Positions 7,488 through 15,821 of a stretch of 41,729 bases of DNA are shown in pieces (position 1 is the stretch's first letter; each line of letters opens with the position of its first letter). Source of the DNA: Sinorhizobium sp. A49 (GTDB taxonomy: Bacteria > Pseudomonadota > Alphaproteobacteria > Rhizobiales > Rhizobiaceae); NCBI RefSeq assembly GCF_002002725.1, contig NZ_MUNW01000074.1, forward strand, positions 1 to 41,729. The letters are read 5' to 3'. The translations under genes were made by a program, and so were the position numbers. The notes beneath the pieces were generated by a model. It saw nothing but the letters and a program-made list of their open reading frames with translations. It did no database searches and was not told where the DNA came from.

Positions 7488-7883
7488 ATGTCCTATTGTT
7501 ATTGCATCCTCCTGCGGAAGGCCTCGAGACGCGTGACGACGCTCTATGACGAAGCGCTCGCGCCGATTGGCGTCAATCTCGCGCAGTTCAGCCTGCTCAG
7601 AAATATCCAGCGGGCCGAGCCGATTTCGTTGACGGATCTGGGTCAGCGAACCGAACTCGACCGCTCGACGGTCAGCCGGAACGTCAAGGTCCTGGAAAAG
7701 ATGGGGCTGGTTGCGATGACCAACGGCCAGGATCAGCGGGAAACGGCCGTCGAACTGTCCGACAAGGGGCGGCAGGCCCTCAAGGACGGCGCACCACTCT
7801 GGGACGGAGTTCAGACGGCGATCGAGACGAAACTCGGCGATGACGCGTCCAGGCAACTGACCGCCTTGCTACAGGCTCTCTGA
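7488..7883 (+). CDS. MarR family transcriptional regulator
   Basis: The 131-residue protein has a winged helix: 'ISLTDLGQRTELDRSTVSRNVKVLEKMGLVAM' is the recognition region, and a DQRET wing follows. Flanking helices should dimerise. The MarR family usually represses neighbouring efflux or catabolic genes and releases DNA when a small ligand or oxidant is sensed. The N-terminus has cysteines (MSYCYC) that might be redox-responsive. The ATG at 7488 fits the family N-terminus; an upstream in-frame start at 7467 would lie inside the operator. The next gene, an MFS transporter, begins 38 nt downstream and is likely co-transcribed and co-regulated. Confidence 0.88.
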   Translation: MSYCYCILLRKASRRVTTLYDEALAPIGVNLAQFSLLRNIQRAEPISLTDLGQRTELDRSTVSRNVKVLEKMGLVAMTNGQDQRETAVELSDKGRQALKDGAPLWDGVQTAIETKLGDDASRQLTALLQAL

Positions 7884-7921
7884 CACATTCAACACAATCG
7901 ATCGATGGAAGGAAATGGCCG

Positions 7922-9217
7922 ATGTTCGGACCGGTGCTTGCGCGCTATCTCGCCAGACGCGACATCCATTATGGCTGGGCTATCGCGGCCGTCACGTTCC
8001 TCGTCATGCTGGCGACAGCCGGAGCGATGGGGTCCGCCGGCGTCCTGATCAAACCGCTCGAAACCGAATTCGGCTGGTCGAATGCAGAGATCTCGTTTGC
8101 GCTTGCTATCCGCCTCGTGCTGTTCGGCCTGCTGGGGCCGTTCGCGGCGGCCTTCATGAACCATTTCGGCGTCAGGAAGGTCGTCTCCTCGGCGCTCATT
8201 CTGATCGTCAGCGGCATCGTCGCGTCCTTCTTCATGACCGAGTTGTGGCAGATGGTGGCCCTTTGGGGCGTGGTCTTGGGTGTCGGCACGGGCATGACCG
8301 CGCTGGTGCTTGGCGCGACAATCGCAACCCGCTGGTTCGACCAGCGGCGCGGCCTCGTCATCGGCCTGATGACCGCCAGCAATGCCACCGGGCAATTGGT
8401 GTTCCTGCCGCTGCTTGCCTCTCTCACCGAGGCGATCGGCTGGCGCACGGCGCTGACCGTCGTCATCGCGGTTCTCACCTTCGCCTTCATCCTCGTACTG
8501 CTTTTCATGCAGGATCGGCCCGCGGACGTCGGCCTGGCGCCTTATGGCGGCCGCACGATTGTGCCCGCCCCGGCGCAAAAGCAACGCTTCGGAGCCCTGT
8601 TACTTTCGCCGTTGATGGCGCTGCGGGATGCCGCCCGGACGAACACGTTCTGGGTGCTGTTTGCAACCTTCTTCGTCTGCGGCTTCAGCACCAATGGCCT
8701 GATCCAGATGCATTGGGTGTCGATCTGCGGCGACGTCGGCATCGCCGCCATCAGCGCGGCCGGCTTGCTGGCGCTGATCGGCGTATTCGACCTCGTTGGC
8801 ACGGTCTTTTCCGGCTGGCTGTCCGACCGCTACGACAATCGCTGGCTGCTCTTCTGGTTCTACGGCCTTCGCGGATTGTCGCTGTTGTTCCTGCCGTTCA
8901 GCGGCTTCAATTTCTACACCTTGTCGATTTTCGCCATCTTCTATGGCCTCGACTGGGTCGCGACAGTACCGCCGACGGTAAAGCTGTCGGCCGAACGCTT
9001 CGGTGCGGAACGGGCGGCTTTGGTCTTCGGTTGGGTGTTCACCGGTCACCAGCTCGGCGCGGCAAGTGCTGCGTTCCTCGCAGGTGCCAGCCGCACGTCG
9101 CTTGAGACCTACACGCCGGCGCTCATTGCCGCCGGGCTGCTGTGCATCGTTGCAGCGATGCTGGTTCTGACCATCGGCAAACGCGCGCCAGCGACCCTGG
9201 TGCCGCAGGCGGCATGA
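7922..9217 (+). CDS. MFS transporter
   Basis: The 431-residue protein has a twelve-helix pattern with a central loop near residues 200-225. It has the first-repeat loop 'FGVRKVV' and 'RWFDQRRGLVIGLMTASNATGQLVFLPL', typical of the monocarboxylate/oxalate-formate-like branch of the major facilitator superfamily. It is probably an inner-membrane importer or exporter of an organic acid or drug. A GGAAGG ribosome site precedes the ATG. The adjacent MarR gene suggests ligand-controlled expression. The substrate is not deducible. Confidence 0.88.
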   Translation: MFGPVLARYLARRDIHYGWAIAAVTFLVMLATAGAMGSAGVLIKPLETEFGWSNAEISFALAIRLVLFGLLGPFAAAFMNHFGVRKVVSSALILIVSGIVASFFMTELWQMVALWGVVLGVGTGMTALVLGATIATRWFDQRRGLVIGLMTASNATGQLVFLPLLASLTEAIGWRTALTVVIAVLTFAFILVLLFMQDRPADVGLAPYGGRTIVPAPAQKQRFGALLLSPLMALRDAARTNTFWVLFATFFVCGFSTNGLIQMHWVSICGDVGIAAISAAGLLALIGVFDLVGTVFSGWLSDRYDNRWLLFWFYGLRGLSLLFLPFSGFNFYTLSIFAIFYGLDWVATVPPTVKLSAERFGAERAALVFGWVFTGHQLGAASAAFLAGASRTSLETYTPALIAAGLLCIVAAMLVLTIGKRAPATLVPQAA

Positions 9218-9226
9218 GGCTTGTGT

Positions 9227-9259
9227 TTGCCGGCCGCAGATTTCATCTGCGACCGGCAA
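9227..9259. terminator. Bidirectional terminator between the MFS and dctM genes
   Basis: A 14-bp stem with one mismatch (TTGCCGGCCGCAGA with TCTGCGACCGGCAA, 5-nt loop TTTCA) fills the 46-nt convergent spacer and can serve both strands. Confidence 0.75.
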
Positions 9260-9263
9260 CAAC

Positions 9264-10577
9264 CTATTGAACTGCCGTCGTCCCGTAGACGAGGTTCGGC
9301 AGCCACAGCGAAATCTGCGGGAACATGCTGAGCAGCACCAACAGCACCATCATCATTCCGAGGTAAGGCAGCACCTCGCGGGCATAGGCCATCATCGGAA
9401 CCTTCAGCACCATCGATGAGATGTACATCAGACCGCCGACCGGCGGCGTGATGCCGGCAATGGTCAGGTTGGTGATGAACACGACGCCAAAATGCACGCG
9501 GTCGATGCCGACGCCGTCGATGATCGGGATCAGCATCGGCGTCAGGATGATCAATGCCGCCGAGCCCTCGATTGCCGTGCCGATGACGATCAGCAGCAGG
9601 TTGATCAGAAGCAGCATCAACAGCGGATTGTCGGTCGCGGCCCCAAGCCAGCCGGACATCGCCTGCGGCACCTGCTCCCAGGCGAGGTAGAAACCGAAGG
9701 CGGCAGCCGCGCAGATCATGATCATGACGACTGCGGAATCGCGAACTGACTCAGCAAGCACCTCGGGGATCTGTCGGATGGTGAACTCGCGGTAACCGAA
9801 GACGGCGACGAACAGCACATAGACGACGACGACCGCCCCGGCTTCCGTGGTCGTGAACAGCCCGTAGCGGGTGCCGACGAAGATGACGACGGGGATCGAC
9901 AGCGCCCACAGGCCGTCAACGAGGGCCTTCATGGCTTCGGCACGGGTTGCCCGCTCCTTGCGCAGCGGCTTGTAGCCGCGCTTCTTGGCAATGAAATAGG
10001 TGGTGATCATCAACCCGCTGGCCAGCACAAGGCCGGGGACCACGCCCGCCGCAAACAAGCGTCCAATCGACGTTTCTGCAAGAAAACCATAGACGATCAA
10101 GCCGATAGAAGGCGGGATCAGGCTGGTGATGATCGCAGCCGACGAGGTGATGACCGCGGCAAAGGCGCGGCTATATCCCCGCTCCGACATTTCGACGCCG
10201 AGTGTTTTGGCCAGCATTGCCGCATCGGCGTTGGCAGACGCGGTCAGGCCGCCGAGCAGCGTGCCGAGCACGGTGCACATCTGGGCAAGCGCCCCGGTCA
10301 TGTGGCCCACGAGCACGTCGGCGAGGTTGAGCAGACGACGGGTGATGCCCGAAGCGTTCATGATGCAACCGGCAAGCACGAACAGCGGCAATGCCAGCAG
10401 CGACACCGACTGGCTGCCTTCGGCCATTTCCTGGGCGAAGTTGGCGAGCGGGATCATGTCCATGTTGATGAGGAAGAAGGCCAGTGCGCCGATCGCCATC
10501 GCCCAGGTGATCGGCGTCGACAGCAGGAAGAGCACGACGACCAGCAGCGACGGTCCGGCAAGATGAAAGAAGGTCAT
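9264..10577 (-). CDS. dctM: TRAP transporter large permease (DctM)
   Basis: This 437-residue, very hydrophobic protein has about 12 membrane helices. DctM signatures include 'LLALPLFVLAGCIMNASGITRRL', 'GLTASANADAAMLAKTLG' and 'ITNLTIAGITPPVGGLMYI'. It is the Na+-coupled transmembrane subunit of a tripartite TRAP importer. The start at 10577 overlaps the dctQ stop in ATGA; longer in-frame starts run into dctQ. It is the last gene of the dctPQM operon. The substrate is probably a sugar acid or 6-deoxysugar, by association with the fucose-type locus. Confidence 0.92.
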   Translation of the reverse strand: MTFFHLAGPSLLVVVLFLLSTPITWAMAIGALAFFLINMDMIPLANFAQEMAEGSQSVSLLALPLFVLAGCIMNASGITRRLLNLADVLVGHMTGALAQMCTVLGTLLGGLTASANADAAMLAKTLGVEMSERGYSRAFAAVITSSAAIITSLIPPSIGLIVYGFLAETSIGRLFAAGVVPGLVLASGLMITTYFIAKKRGYKPLRKERATRAEAMKALVDGLWALSIPVVIFVGTRYGLFTTTEAGAVVVVYVLFVAVFGYREFTIRQIPEVLAESVRDSAVVMIMICAAAAFGFYLAWEQVPQAMSGWLGAATDNPLLMLLLINLLLIVIGTAIEGSAALIILTPMLIPIIDGVGIDRVHFGVVFITNLTIAGITPPVGGLMYISSMVLKVPMMAYAREVLPYLGMMMVLLVLLSMFPQISLWLPNLVYGTTAVQ

Positions 10578-11086
10578 ATCAGCGATTCCACATTGCGATG
10601 AACCCGGGCGGTCCACGGTCTCTCGACGATCAGGTGCTGGACAAACATGCCGGCGGATGCGAGCGCGAGCGGGCCATAGGAGAGGCTGCGCGACAGGTCG
10701 AGCGCGATGGTATGAACCTGGCGCGACGTCCAGGCTTGCCAAGCAAACAGCACTGTCATCACAAGGAAAAAGACGGCAAGCAACAGGTAGTTGAACCAGG
10801 CAATCGCCTTCTGCCAGCTGACGGGCAAGGCCGTGACCAGCACGTCGATTGCCGCATGCGTGCCCAGGCGTACGCCGGCAACGGCGCCGAAAAACACGAG
10901 ATAGGCAAACGCCATGATCGCCAGCTCATAGGTCCAGGCTGCCGGCTGCGGGAAGATGTAGCGGCTGACGACGCCCCAGAGGATGGAGAAGACGATGACG
11001 ATAAGGGCGACGACACCGATCGCCTCGTCGGCACGGCGCAGGCTGAGAAGAGGAATGGTCTCTTCCTGTGGGTGTGAGGTTTCCAT
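10574..11086 (-). CDS. dctQ: TRAP transporter small permease (DctQ)
   Basis: This is a 170-residue protein with four membrane helices. The DctQ-typical 'GVVSRYIFPQPAAWTYELAIMAFAYLVFFGAVAGVRLGTHAAID' covers residues about 38-85. It links the binding protein to DctM. The ATG at 11086 has ACCGAGG about 5 nt upstream; the ATG at 11101 is an alternative start without a ribosome site. It overlaps dctM by 4 nt. Confidence 0.9.
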   Translation of the reverse strand: METSHPQEETIPLLSLRRADEAIGVVALIVIVFSILWGVVSRYIFPQPAAWTYELAIMAFAYLVFFGAVAGVRLGTHAAIDVLVTALPVSWQKAIAWFNYLLLAVFFLVMTVLFAWQAWTSRQVHTIALDLSRSLSYGPLALASAGMFVQHLIVERPWTARVHRNVESLI

Positions 11087-11246
11087 TGAGGCCTCGGTCA
11101 TTTGAAGAGAGGGGTGCGGGTGGCGTCACGCGCCACCCATTTTCGGCTGGTAGTGCCGGTCTCACATCGTCTGTGAGATTATCTGCCGATGGAGTATCGG
11201 CGTTCGCGTCGACGCCGGACTGGCAGCAGAGGGCGAGTTGCCCGCC

Positions 11247-12224
11247 TTACTCGATCATCGCTTTCTGGACGCGATCGTAGATCCCCGGAGTGATGTTCGG
11301 GACCTTGTCGTAGGCCACACGCGATGCCTCGACGAAGGCAGGCACATCGACGTCGGTGACGATCTCGACGCCGGAATCGGCCAGCTGCTTGGCATAGGCA
11401 TCGTCGGTTTCGAGCGTCATCTCAGTCAATTCCTTGGCGATCGTCTGGCCTTCCTCGAGCAGGATCTTCTGCAGATCTTCTGGCAGGCTGTTGAAGAACT
11501 GGCTGGAGGCCACCCAGGCCGTGAACATGATCTGGTGCCCGGTCTTCGATACCACCTTGCGGGTCTCGTTCAGCTTCGCGCCGGCGATCGAGCCGAACGG
11601 GCCTTCCGCAGCGTCGACGACGCCGGTCTGCAGCGCATTGTAGACATCGCCCCAGGGCAGTTCCGTCGGGCGCGCGCCGTAGCTGCCGAAGGTCGCCATC
11701 ATGATCGGCGAGGACGGCACGCGGATGGTCACGCCGGCAAGATCGGCGGGGCTGCGAACTGGCTTGTTCGAGATGATGTGGCGGTAGCCGAAGAGGCCGT
11801 TCGGCATGATGATCTTGATGCCCTGCGCCTCGAGCTTGCCGGACAGCTCCTTGTAGAGATCCGATGCGAACAACCGGTCCGTGGCCTCAAGGCTCGGATA
11901 AACGTAGGGGCCGGCGAGGATCGACATGTCGGGCACGAACTGGCCGAGTTGGCCATAGTCGGTGGCGCTGAGCAGGCTCGCGCCGCTCATCACCATCTCG
12001 TTGACCTTCTTCTGCGCGCCGAGCTGGTCACCGGTCATCACTGTGATGGCGATGCGTCCCTCGGAGCGCTTCTCGACCCGCTCGGAGAAGGTCTTCATCG
12101 CTTTCACGATCGGTTCGTTGGGATTCACCTGCGAGGTTGAAAACCGCAGGCTGTATTCCTGCGCATTGGCGCTACCGCAATAGGACAGAGCGGCCATGGC
12201 AGCCGCGAGCACGAACTTCTTCAT
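11247..12224 (-). CDS. dctP: TRAP transporter substrate-binding protein (DctP family)
   Basis: The 325-residue periplasmic protein has a signal peptide cleaved near 'GSANA-QEYSL'. DctP features include 'LRFSTSQVNPNEPIVKAMKTFSERVEKRS', 'GYRHIISNKPVRSPADLAGVTIRVPSSPIM' (with the arginine that usually contacts the substrate carboxylate) and 'LPWGDVYNALQTGVVDAAEGP'. It captures the solute for DctQM. A GGATCC-rich leader with GGAGG precedes the ATG, and two operator-like boxes lie 37-71 nt upstream. The 160-nt gap to dctQ may allow excess binding protein. Confidence 0.92.
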   Translation of the reverse strand: MKKFVLAAAMAALSYCGSANAQEYSLRFSTSQVNPNEPIVKAMKTFSERVEKRSEGRIAITVMTGDQLGAQKKVNEMVMSGASLLSATDYGQLGQFVPDMSILAGPYVYPSLEATDRLFASDLYKELSGKLEAQGIKIIMPNGLFGYRHIISNKPVRSPADLAGVTIRVPSSPIMMATFGSYGARPTELPWGDVYNALQTGVVDAAEGPFGSIAGAKLNETRKVVSKTGHQIMFTAWVASSQFFNSLPEDLQKILLEEGQTIAKELTEMTLETDDAYAKQLADSGVEIVTDVDVPAFVEASRVAYDKVPNITPGIYDRVQKAMIE

Positions 12225-12260
12225 TGGATCCTCCTCATCCGGACTCCCCTCCGGAACTCA

Positions 12261-12295
12261 TTCATAAGCGAATGAATAAGTTATTTACGAATGAG
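12261..12295 (-). promoter_or_regulatory. Tandem operator boxes upstream of dctP
   Basis: Two 16-bp boxes, TTCATAAGCGAATGAA (12261-12276) and GTTATTTACGAATGAG (12280-12295), have start points 19 bp apart. They share the pattern NTYAT-n4-GAATGA. The same two-box arrangement with the same pitch precedes the sugar ABC operon (22776, 22795), and a similar pair precedes the lactonase gene. They are likely targets of the IclR regulator encoded at 22899, which is an inference from shared sequence and locus. Confidence 0.55.
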
Positions 12296-12374
12296 TCGCG
12301 AGCGTCAAGTGGAATGTCTCGGTGCCATCCGCGTCCGCGCCCCTTCGCGCCGGTCGATGACGCGAGAAATGACA

Positions 12375-12402
12375 AAGCCGCCGCGGGAACCCGCGGCGGC
12401 TT
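12375..12402 (-). terminator. Strong terminator of the fucose-type catabolic operon
   Basis: A perfect 13-bp stem (AAGCCGCCGCGGG / CCCGCGGCGGCTT) with a 2-nt formal loop is followed on the minus strand by TTTGTCATTTC. It lies between the fuconate dehydratase stop and the dctP promoter, separating the two operons. Confidence 0.8.
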
Positions 12403-12457
12403 CAAACAATCAATCTGAATTCACAACTTATATATGAATATCGCGTCTATCGGGCCA

Positions 12458-13735
12458 CTAGCCGTGGAAGGTGTAATCCTCAATGGATTGCGGCTTCATC
12501 TCAATCGAAAAGCCTGGGCGCTCTGGCGGCATGTAAGCGGCATTGCGGATGTCGCACGGTTCAAGGAAGTGTTCGTGCAGGTGGTCGACATACTCGATCA
12601 CCCGGCCCTCCTTCGTGCCCGACACCGCGATATAGTCGATCATCGACAGGTGCTGAACATATTCGCACAACCCAACACCGCCGGCATGCGGCCACACCGG
12701 AAGCTCGTATTTGGCCGCCACAAGCAGCACCGCCAGCACCTCGTTCAGCCCGCCCATGCGGCAGGAATCGATCTGGACGACGTCGATCGCGCCTTCGGCG
12801 ATGAACTGCTTGAACATGATACGGTTCTGGCACATCTCCCCGGTCGCGACTTTTACCGGAGCGATAGCTTCGCGGATCTTGCGATGGCCGGCGACATCGT
12901 CGGGGCTGGTCGGCTCCTCGATGAAGAACGGCTTGGCAAAGGCCAGCTGCTTGACCCAGTCGATTGCTTCGCCGACCTCCCAGACCTGGTTGGCATCGAT
13001 CATCAGGTAGCGATCAGGTCCGATGACTTCGCGGGCAATGGTCAAGCGACGGATGTCGTCGGCAAGATCGCGGCCGACCTTCATCTTGACGTGGTTGAAG
13101 CCCTGGTCGATCGCTTCCTGCGCCAGTCGGCGCAACTTTTCGTCGTCATAACCGAGCCAACCGGCCGACGTTGTGTAGCAGGCGTAGCCTTCGCTCTTCA
13201 GCGTTGCAATACGATCGGCCTTACCTGCCTCGGCACGCTTCAGGATCGCCACGGCTTCGTCGCGGGTTAGCACGTCGGTCATGTAGCGGTAGTCGACGAT
13301 GTCGGCGATCTCTTCCGGCGACATGTCGGCGACCAGTTGCCAGACGGGCTTGCCGGCTTCCTTCGCCAGCAGATCCCAGATCGCGTTGACGATGGCACCG
13401 GTGGCGAGATGGATGGCCCCCTTTTCCGGGCCGATCCAGCGCAACTGGCTGTCGCTGGTCAGATGCCGCCAGAACCGGCCGGGATTGGCTAGGATTTCTG
13501 CCGTATCCTTGCCGACGACGAGATGCTGCATGGCCTTGATCGCCATGCAGCAGATATCGTTGCCCCGCCCGATCGTGAACGTCAGGCCATGGCCCGCCAA
13601 TCCGGGCTGATCAGTGTCGAGGATGACATAAGCCGCGGAATAATCGGGATCCGGGTTCATGGCATCGGAACCGTCAAGGCTCTGCGATGTGGGAAAGCGC
13701 AGATCGAAGACGCGCAGATCGGTGATGCGGGTCAT
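12458..13735 (-). CDS. fucD: L-fuconate dehydratase
   Basis: This 425-residue enolase-superfamily enzyme is close in sequence and length to characterised L-fuconate dehydratases. It shows the family N-terminus 'VFDLRFPTSQSLDGSDAMNPDPDYSAAY' and 'NDSQLRW'-like 'SDSQLRWIGPEKGA'. The KxK base motif is 'VKMKVG', the metal ligands lie in 'IDANQVW', 'IEEPTSPDD' and 'ATGEMCQNR', and the catalytic histidine is in 'WPHAGGVGLCEYVQHL'. It converts L-fuconate to 2-keto-3-deoxy-L-fuconate in the cytoplasm. GGAG lies 5 nt before the ATG. It is the last gene of the catabolic operon, 21 nt after the diketo-acid hydrolase gene. Confidence 0.93.
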   Translation of the reverse strand: MTRITDLRVFDLRFPTSQSLDGSDAMNPDPDYSAAYVILDTDQPGLAGHGLTFTIGRGNDICCMAIKAMQHLVVGKDTAEILANPGRFWRHLTSDSQLRWIGPEKGAIHLATGAIVNAIWDLLAKEAGKPVWQLVADMSPEEIADIVDYRYMTDVLTRDEAVAILKRAEAGKADRIATLKSEGYACYTTSAGWLGYDDEKLRRLAQEAIDQGFNHVKMKVGRDLADDIRRLTIAREVIGPDRYLMIDANQVWEVGEAIDWVKQLAFAKPFFIEEPTSPDDVAGHRKIREAIAPVKVATGEMCQNRIMFKQFIAEGAIDVVQIDSCRMGGLNEVLAVLLVAAKYELPVWPHAGGVGLCEYVQHLSMIDYIAVSGTKEGRVIEYVDHLHEHFLEPCDIRNAAYMPPERPGFSIEMKPQSIEDYTFHG

Positions 13736-13756
13736 GTTAGCTCCAATATGTATAAA

Positions 13757-14602
13757 TCAGTCGTCCGCGCGTACGGACTGCTTCTGGGCGCCGAGGCCTT
13801 CAATGCCGAGTTCGACGACGTCGCCGGCCTTGAGGTAGCGCGGCGGCTTCATGCCCATGCCGACACCCGGGGGTGTACCGGTCGAGATGATATCGCCCGG
13901 CTGCAGCGACATGAACTGCGACAGGTAGGATACGAGATAGGCAACGCCATAAACCATGGTCTTTGACGAACCGTTCTGCATCGTCTCGCCATTGACCTTG
14001 AGCCACATCGGCAGGTTCTGCGGATCCGGGATTTCTTCCTTCGTCACCAGCCAGGGGCCGGTCGGGCCGAAGGTGTCGCAGGACTTGCCCTTGGTCCACT
14101 GTCCCTGGCGCTCGATCTGGAACGCACGCTCCGACACGTCGTGGATCGTGCAATAGCCGGCGACGTAATCGAGGGCTTCGGCTTCGCTGACATATTTCGC
14201 CTTGCGGCCGATGACGATGCCGAGTTCGACTTCCCAGTCGGTCTTCTCCGAGCCGCGCGGAATGACGAGGTCGTCGTTCGGGCCGACGATGGCCGACGTC
14301 GCCTTCATGAAGATGATCGGTTCGGAGGGAACGGTCGCGCCGGTTTCGGCGGCGTGGTCGGAATAGTTGAGGCCGATGCAGATGAACTTGCCGGTACCAG
14401 TGACGCAGGGGCCAAGGCGCGGGCTGCCGGCGACGGCCGGAAGACTTGAGAGGTCAAGCTTGGCAAGGGCTGCGAGCGCATCCGGATCCAGAGCCACGCC
14501 CGAAAAATCTGCGACGTGAGCCGAGAGATCGCGTAGTGTGCCGCCGGCGTCGATGATGCCGGGCTTTTCCTGTCCTGGTGCGCCATAACGAAGAAGTTTC
14601 AT
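13757..14602 (-). CDS. Fumarylacetoacetate hydrolase-family protein, probable 2,4-diketo-3-deoxy-L-fuconate hydrolase
   Basis: The 281-residue protein has an N-terminal beta domain and the FAH catalytic core. 'CIGLNYSDHAAETGA' carries the conserved H, the metal-binding acidic set is 'DWEVELGIVIGRKAKYV', and 'DVSERAFQ' and 'GDIISTGTPPGVGMGMKPPRYL' follow. In the non-phosphorylating L-fucose route this type of hydrolase splits 2,4-diketo-3-deoxy-L-fuconate into pyruvate and L-lactate. Its position between the SDR and fucD genes supports that role. A metal-dependent aldolase or a different acylpyruvase activity cannot be excluded. Confidence 0.85.
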   Translation of the reverse strand: MKLLRYGAPGQEKPGIIDAGGTLRDLSAHVADFSGVALDPDALAALAKLDLSSLPAVAGSPRLGPCVTGTGKFICIGLNYSDHAAETGATVPSEPIIFMKATSAIVGPNDDLVIPRGSEKTDWEVELGIVIGRKAKYVSEAEALDYVAGYCTIHDVSERAFQIERQGQWTKGKSCDTFGPTGPWLVTKEEIPDPQNLPMWLKVNGETMQNGSSKTMVYGVAYLVSYLSQFMSLQPGDIISTGTPPGVGMGMKPPRYLKAGDVVELGIEGLGAQKQSVRADD

Positions 14603-14627
14603 GATGTTCTATCCCTGATGTGAGTGC

Positions 14628-15362
14628 TCAGATGGTCCAGCCGCCATCGATGGCATAGGCCTGCCCGGAGGTATAGGTGGCGCCCGCGAGGTAAAGCGCG
14701 AGATCGGCAATCTCTTCCGGCGTGCCGATCCGGCCCATCGGCTGGCGCGCGATGAAGGCGGCTCTCGCCGCGTCGTAATCGCCCTGCGCCCGCATGCGGT
14801 CCTGCAGCGACGGGCTTTCGACCGTACCGGGGCAGATGGCGTTGCAGCGGATGCCGTCGGCGACATAGTCGGCGGCGACGGATTTGGTGAGCCCGATGAC
14901 GGCCGCCTTGGTCACGCCATAGGCAAAGCGGTTCGGCACGCCCTTGATGCTCGAGGCGACCGAAGCCATGTTGATGATCGACCCGTCCTTGCGTGCAAGC
15001 ATGCCCGGCAGCACGGCGCGGATGGTGCGGATCATCGCCTTGACGTTGAGATCGAAGGCGAATTCGAGGTCGGCATCCTTCATGTCGAGGATCGAACCGG
15101 CATGCACGAAACCCGCGCAATTGAAGAGCACGTCGACCTGGCCGATCTTGGCGACCAGCGCCTCGACGGCGCCGGCATCGAGAACGTCGAGCCGATGCGT
15201 TTCGACCGCTGCTTCGGCCGCGAGTGCTGCCAGCGCTTCGACGTTGATATCCGTGGCATGCACCTTCGCGCCCGCCTTGGCGAAGGCAAGTGCCGTGGCG
15301 CGGCCGATGCCCTGGGCGGCGGCGGTGATAAGGACGACCTTACCCGAAAGACCCGTTGTCAT
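14628..15362 (-). CDS. SDR oxidoreductase, probable 2-keto-3-deoxy-L-fuconate dehydrogenase
   Basis: This 244-residue short-chain dehydrogenase has the cofactor motif 'TAAAQGIG' (the variant seen in fuconate-pathway SDRs), an 'ATDIN' acidic residue indicating NAD+, 'NCAG', 'NMASVASSIKG', the YGVTK catalytic pair and 'IDGGWTI' at the C-terminus. It should oxidise C4 of 2-keto-3-deoxy-L-fuconate, feeding the hydrolase encoded next. GAGGGG lies 6 nt before the ATG at 15362; a longer in-frame start would overlap the MaoC gene. The assignment is strong by context and motif together. Confidence 0.85.
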   Translation of the reverse strand: MTTGLSGKVVLITAAAQGIGRATALAFAKAGAKVHATDINVEALAALAAEAAVETHRLDVLDAGAVEALVAKIGQVDVLFNCAGFVHAGSILDMKDADLEFAFDLNVKAMIRTIRAVLPGMLARKDGSIINMASVASSIKGVPNRFAYGVTKAAVIGLTKSVAADYVADGIRCNAICPGTVESPSLQDRMRAQGDYDAARAAFIARQPMGRIGTPEEIADLALYLAGATYTSGQAYAIDGGWTI

Positions 15363-15372
15363 TGTTGACCCC

Positions 15373-15819
15373 TCATGCTTTGCGTTCGACGACCAGGATA
15401 TGGTCGGCGGCAAGGACGACCTCGCCACGCTGGTTGATAACTTCGCACCGTTCGACGATACGCCCCGCCTTCGGCCGCTTAGGATCGTCCTCCTTGGCGG
15501 AGATCGTCACGCGGGTGCGGATGGTGTCGCCGATATGAACCGGACGCACGAACCGTAGCCGATCGTAGCCATAAGAAAAGGCGACCGGGTTGATCAGCGA
15601 GGCCGTCAGGCCGACGCCGATCGAAAAGATCATGGTGCCATGGGCAATTCGCTGCCCGCCGGGCAAGGTCTTGGCGAACTCCGCATCCATGTGGTGCGGG
15701 AAGAAATCGCCCGTATGTCCGGCATGAACGACAAAGTCGGTCTCGGTGATCGTCCGGCCGGAGGTCAGCCTGACATGGCCAAGTTCATAGTCTTCGAAAT
15801 GGATTGTCTGCTCTGACAT
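15373..15819 (-). CDS. MaoC-family hydratase-like protein
   Basis: The 148-residue single hot-dog-fold protein has the MaoC hydratase motif '[18 protein letters not shown]' (catalytic Asp and His) near residues 33-50. The segment '[26 protein letters not shown]' is shared with the second MaoC protein encoded at 27153-27704. MaoC enzymes hydrate enoyl-CoA thioesters, yet no CoA ester occurs in the recognised L-fucose route, so its role here is unexplained. The ATG at 15819 is 2 nt after the stop of the oxidoreductase gene, implying coupling. Confidence 0.82.
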   Translation of the reverse strand: MSEQTIHFEDYELGHVRLTSGRTITETDFVVHAGHTGDFFPHHMDAEFAKTLPGGQRIAHGTMIFSIGVGLTASLINPVAFSYGYDRLRFVRPVHIGDTIRTRVTISAKEDDPKRPKAGRIVERCEVINQRGEVVLAADHILVVERKA

Positions 15820-15821
15820 CG

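Noticed and set aside
7915-9105. Long plus-strand frame overlapping the MFS gene (396 codons)
   Set aside because: Arg/His-rich shadow of the MFS gene in another frame, produced by high third-position GC. It has no membrane or domain pattern.
7889-9262. Long minus-strand frames antisense to the MFS gene
   Set aside because: Composition is typical of reverse-complement shadows, with no ribosome sites. The MFS reading on the plus strand is unambiguous.
11238-12140. 300-codon plus-strand frame opposite dctP
   Set aside because: Asp/His/Arg-rich antisense shadow. dctP has a signal peptide and full family motifs.
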